Of a stretch of 7,699 nucleotides of DNA, positions 5,297 to 7,699 are shown in pieces. Made by a program: the position numbers and the translations under genes. Source of the stretch: Acidobacteriota bacterium (GTDB lineage Bacteria; Acidobacteriota; Vicinamibacteria; Vicinamibacterales; 2-12-FULL-66-21). Numbering within the stretch: position 1 is the stretch's first letter; every line of letters starts with the position of its first letter. The notes under the pieces are model-generated. The model was not told the origin of the DNA, ran no database searches, and saw nothing but the letters and a program-made list of their open reading frames with translations. Location of the stretch: the NCBI GenBank assembly GCA_013694845.1, contig JACDBQ010000089.1, positions 1-7,699 on the forward strand. The letters run 5' to 3'.

Positions 5297-6682
5297 CTAC
5301 GACTGGTTCCGGTTCCTCAGGATCTCGAGAAACGACCGGCCGTGTAGTTCGTCCGGGGTGAGGCCCGTTTCCCGGGCCTCATCCATCGTCAACGCGCCGG
5401 AGCTCAATCCCCGCGCGAAGAAGTTCAGCAGCCCCTGCCCTGTCGCAGCATCGTCGAACACGTCCCCCACCAGCGTCGCCTGTGCCGCTTTATTCACGAA
5501 GTTGCGGAGCCGTGCCGTGGCGGCCGGAAGGGCGGAGAGGAAGAACCCGTAGACCGCCGCGTATCGCGTCGGGAGCTGCGCGGGGTGCAGGTCCCACCCC
5601 TGGTAAAAACCATTCACCAGCGAGTGCCGGGCATCGTCGAAGTGGATCTTCCACGCGCGATGGACGGCGTCGCGGTTCTCTCTCTTCTGTGAATCGCTCA
5701 GCGCACGGCCTGGCTCGGCCCGATGCGGTGCAACCGGCATGATGTTCGTGGCGCCGTCCGACAGCTTCACTCCCGACTGGGCGAGGGCGATCTGCATCAT
5801 GTGCTTGGCGAAATCACAGGCATCGTGTCGCATGTGCTGCCAGGCGGCGGTGATGCCGCACAGCGCGGTGTAGTCGTAGGTCCCGAAGTGTGCCCCTGAA
5901 ACCCTCCCTTGCCCGGCAACCACGAGTCCGCGCAGCGCTGAGGAGCCGTCAGGAGCCAGGATTGACTGCGGTGTCTCGATCATCAGCTCGAGACGGATCG
6001 CTCCGGATTCGAGTCCGATCCGCTTCTCGAGTACCGTGCAGGCGCGCGCGACCGCCCTCACCTGGCCGGGCAGCATGATCTTCGGCACCGTCACCACGAA
6101 GTTCGCCGGCAGCCGCTTGCGGTTGGCGCGCGCAAGGGTAGTCACGAACAAGTCGAGCGTTCGCAGGCTTCGGCGGTGAAGCTCGGTCGAGAGTGTCTTG
6201 ATACGGATGCCGATGAAGGGCGGCAACGCGCCGGCCGCGGCGCCGACGGCGACTTCCTCGGCAGCGGACTGCGCGTGCGCGTCCTCTTCGGCGTCAGGGC
6301 GATTGCCGTAGCCATCCTCGAAATCGATCCGGAAGTCTTCGACCGGCTCACGCCGGAGCTTTTCGACGACTCGATTACGGATGGTCTCGGCAAACGTTGC
6401 TGAATCCACACCCGACGGGTCGAACCTGAGTGCCGTGTCGAGGGTACGCGCGTCCGGCGCGTACTCGTTGAGAGCTGCAAGCGCAAGGGTCCCAAGCTTG
6501 CTGGCCGAGTCCGAACGAAACAGGTGCGCGCCGCCGTAGACCGTGTGGACGGGCTGGCGGTCCTCGGGCTCACCGGGATAGGCGCGGGCGATTGCGAGGT
6601 TCGTCCGCTTCAGAGTCTGCAACAGCGGGCGAAGATCGCGAGACGTCAACGATCCCTGGACAGGTTTGCTCTTTCGGGCCAT
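5297..6682 (-). CDS. DUF6986-type aldolase/citrate lyase superfamily protein
   Basis: This is a 461-residue protein from the ATG at 6682. Motifs of the HpcH/HpaI aldolase and CitE-like TIM-barrel superfamily appear in order. They are V-Y-G-G-A-H-L-F (48-55), R-I-D-F-E-D-G-Y-G (118-126, acidic metal-site type), G-I-R-I-K-T-L (158-164), V-P-K-I-M-L-P (199-205), L-E-L-M-I-E-T-P-Q-S (231-240, with the Glu likely binding Mg2+), H-F-G-T-Y-D-Y-T (265-272) and G-W-D-L-H-P-A-Q (362-369). The length and the H-F-G-T-Y-D motif fit the DUF6986 group, often mislabelled phosphoenolpyruvate kinase. It starts five bases after the uraH stop, so it belongs to the ureide operon. It probably makes or breaks a C-C bond next to a carboxylate; a glyoxylate-linked substrate is inference from context. 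The frame stays open upstream to 7096, but that part overlaps uraH out of frame and shows no family motifs. No clear Shine-Dalgarno sequence precedes the ATG. Confidence 0.82.
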   Translation of the reverse strand: MARKSKPVQGSLTSRDLRPLLQTLKRTNLAIARAYPGEPEDRQPVHTVYGGAHLFRSDSASKLGTLALAALNEYAPDARTLDTALRFDPSGVDSATFAETIRNRVVEKLRREPVEDFRIDFEDGYGNRPDAEEDAHAQSAAEEVAVGAAAGALPPFIGIRIKTLSTELHRRSLRTLDLFVTTLARANRKRLPANFVVTVPKIMLPGQVRAVARACTVLEKRIGLESGAIRLELMIETPQSILAPDGSSALRGLVVAGQGRVSGAHFGTYDYTALCGITAAWQHMRHDACDFAKHMMQIALAQSGVKLSDGATNIMPVAPHRAEPGRALSDSQKRENRDAVHRAWKIHFDDARHSLVNGFYQGWDLHPAQLPTRYAAVYGFFLSALPAATARLRNFVNKAAQATLVGDVFDDAATGQGLLNFFARGLSSGALTMDEARETGLTPDELHGRSFLEILRNRNQS

Positions 6683-6687
6683 GGTGA

Positions 6688-7029
6688 TCAGCTGCCGCGA
6701 TACGTGGAATACCCGAATGGGCTCACCAGCAGGGGCACGTGGTAGTGGGCGTCTGACGCAACGGAGAACGCCACCGTCACCGTCGGATAGAACGTCGCGA
6801 GTCCCTGGGCTTCGAAGTACGTCTTCGTGTCGAACCGAAGCCGGTAGGACCCCGGCAGCGCGGCGGTGCCAGCCGGCATCAGCGTGCGCAGCCGGCCTTC
6901 CGCATCCGTGGATCCCTGGGCAATCGGCTTCCACTGATCGTGCGCATCCATCTGCTCCAGTTCGACGCGAACGCCGGCAGCCGGAACGCCGCGCGACGTG
7001 TCGAGAACGTGGGTCGTGATCGCGCTCAT
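6688..7029 (-). CDS. uraH: 5-hydroxyisourate hydrolase (transthyretin-like)
   Basis: This 113-residue protein has the usual length for a bacterial HIUase. It hydrolyses 5-hydroxyisourate, the product of urate oxidation, to OHCU. The N-terminal signature S-A-I-T-T-H-V-L-D-T-S-R-G-x-P-A is present, with catalytic His7. The middle has D-A-E-G-R with Arg46. The C-terminus has H-Y-H-V-P-L-L-V-S-P-F-G-Y-S-T-Y-R-G-S, with His97 and the diagnostic Y-R-G-S tail. F-Y-P-T-V-T-V-A-F (80-88) matches the family strand. No signal peptide is present, so it is cytoplasmic. The ATG overlaps the allantoinase stop as ATGA, implying translational coupling. The partner enzyme uraD (OHCU decarboxylase) and urate oxidase are not in the window. 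Confidence 0.95.
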   Translation of the reverse strand: MSAITTHVLDTSRGVPAAGVRVELEQMDAHDQWKPIAQGSTDAEGRLRTLMPAGTAALPGSYRLRFDTKTYFEAQGLATFYPTVTVAFSVASDAHYHVPLLVSPFGYSTYRGS

Positions 7030-7699
7030 GAGAGCGAGATGGTAGCAGTACGCGCGAGGATCGGCCTGCCCCGTGGCTCGCCGACGACGCGGCCATCGTC
7101 GTAGATCACGCGACCGCGAAGAAGGGTCTTGTGCACGACACCGCGCAGCCGCATGCCGTGGTACGGCGTCACTGGGTGCCGATGCTCGAGCCTGCGGGCG
7201 TCCACACTCGCCTCGATGTCAGGATCGAAGATCACGAGATCCGCGTCGTGTTCCACCGCGATCGTCCCCTTGGTTGCCGCCAGACCGGCGAGCGCAGCCG
7301 GCGCACCTGACAGCCACCGGCTGGCTCGGTCCAGACTGACGCCGCGCCGGGCCGCTTCGGTCCAGACGGCGCCCAGCCCCAGCTGCAATGAGGCGATGCC
7401 ACCCCAGGCCATCGTGAAATCACCGTCGTCCAGGTGTTTCAACGCAGGGGGCGCGGGGGAGTGGTCGGTTGTGACGAGGTCGAGGTCTCCCGCCAGCAGC
7501 GCCAACCAGAGCCCCTCCTGGTGAATCCGCTCACGGATCGGTGGGGCACACTTGAACTCGGTGCGCCCATCCCCGATCTGTTCCGCGCAGAAGGACAGGT
7601 AATGCGGACACGTTTCCACGGTTATGCGAAGCCCTTCCCGTCGAGCGGCGCGCAACGCAGGCAAGGGCTCCGGGGTCGCCAGGTGAACGATATGGAGGG
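7026..7699 (-). CDS. allB: Allantoinase, C-terminal part (gene runs off right edge)
   Basis: The open frame enters from the right edge and gives the last 223 or so residues of a cyclic amidohydrolase of the allantoinase/dihydropyrimidinase family, which opens allantoin to allantoate. Visible features are L-H-I-V-H-L-A-T (His metal ligand near 7683-7685), T-V-E-T-C-P-H-Y-L (His metal ligand at 7602-7604), F-K-C-A-P-P-I-R and T-T-D-H-S-P-A-P (catalytic Asp at 7464-7466). These are followed by A-W-G-G-I-A-S-L-Q, the allantoinase-type signature that separates it from dihydroorotases and hydantoinases. The C-terminus has the small-domain strands, with D-A-D-L-V-I-F-D-P and T-L-L-R-G-R-V-I-Y-D. The N-terminal half with the H-x-H pair and the carboxylated Lys is outside the window, so integrity cannot be judged. 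The TTG at 7664 is not a real start. The stop overlaps the uraH ATG by 4 bases. Confidence 0.93.
   Translation of the reverse strand, partial: LHIVHLATPEPLPALRAARREGLRITVETCPHYLSFCAEQIGDGRTEFKCAPPIRERIHQEGLWLALLAGDLDLVTTDHSPAPPALKHLDDGDFTMAWGGIASLQLGLGAVWTEAARRGVSLDRASRWLSGAPAALAGLAATKGTIAVEHDADLVIFDPDIEASVDARRLEHRHPVTPYHGMRLRGVVHKTLLRGRVIYDDGRVVGEPRGRPILARTATISLS

Noticed and set aside
6683..7096. N-terminal extension of the aldolase frame up to 7096
   Set aside because: It overlaps uraH and the allB end in another frame, is Arg/Ser/Gly-rich low-complexity translation, and shows none of the family motifs. The ATG at 6682, five bases after the uraH stop, is the natural start.

Overview
The window is GC-rich, dense chromosomal DNA with strong third-position G/C bias. 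It has long hydrophilic or membrane-anchored proteins of environmental bacteria and intergenic arrays of short GC-rich repeats. This is compatible with a soil or freshwater Acidobacteriota-type genome (Vicinamibacteria-like), but no marker gene here fixes the taxonomy, so that placement is inference. I see no phage, transposase, integrase, CRISPR array, tRNA or rRNA.

Layout. 1-132: a tandem array of the 7-mer TGCGACG facing a shorter array of its reverse complement. 147-1604 (+): a membrane-anchored PQQ-like beta-propeller protein. 1730-2023 (+): a small BON-domain protein. 2144-3018 (+): a secreted protein made of two SnoaL/DUF4440-like halves, broken by an in-frame TAA, a one-base frameshift near its end and a probable Trp-to-Cys change; it is read as a pseudogene. 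3019-3296: intergenic DNA with GGAACCT-type inverted repeats. 3297-5253 (+): a tightly coupled three-gene operon encoding a one-TM coiled protein, a Phage_holin_3_6/DUF1469-type protein with two TM segments, and a DUF3618 protein with two hydrophobic segments. 5263-5294: a strong hairpin between convergent genes.

5297-7699 (-): a purine (ureide) catabolism operon, transcribed leftward from beyond the right edge. It contains allantoinase (C-terminal part only), 5-hydroxyisourate hydrolase and a DUF6986-type aldolase/citrate-lyase-fold protein. allB and uraH overlap by 4 bp, and the aldolase starts 5 bp after uraH.

How the parts work together. UraH hydrolyses 5-hydroxyisourate, and the pathway then runs through OHCU to allantoin, which allantoinase opens to allantoate. 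The aldolase-like protein plausibly handles a carbon product further down, such as a glyoxylate-related compound, but its reaction cannot be read from sequence. The holin-like/DUF3618 operon looks like an envelope-associated or stress-type module rather than a lysis cassette. The most notable points are the three-lesion pseudogene, the coupled membrane operon with a recurring membrane motif, the DUF6986 protein inside the ureide operon, and the two kinds of intergenic inverted repeats.
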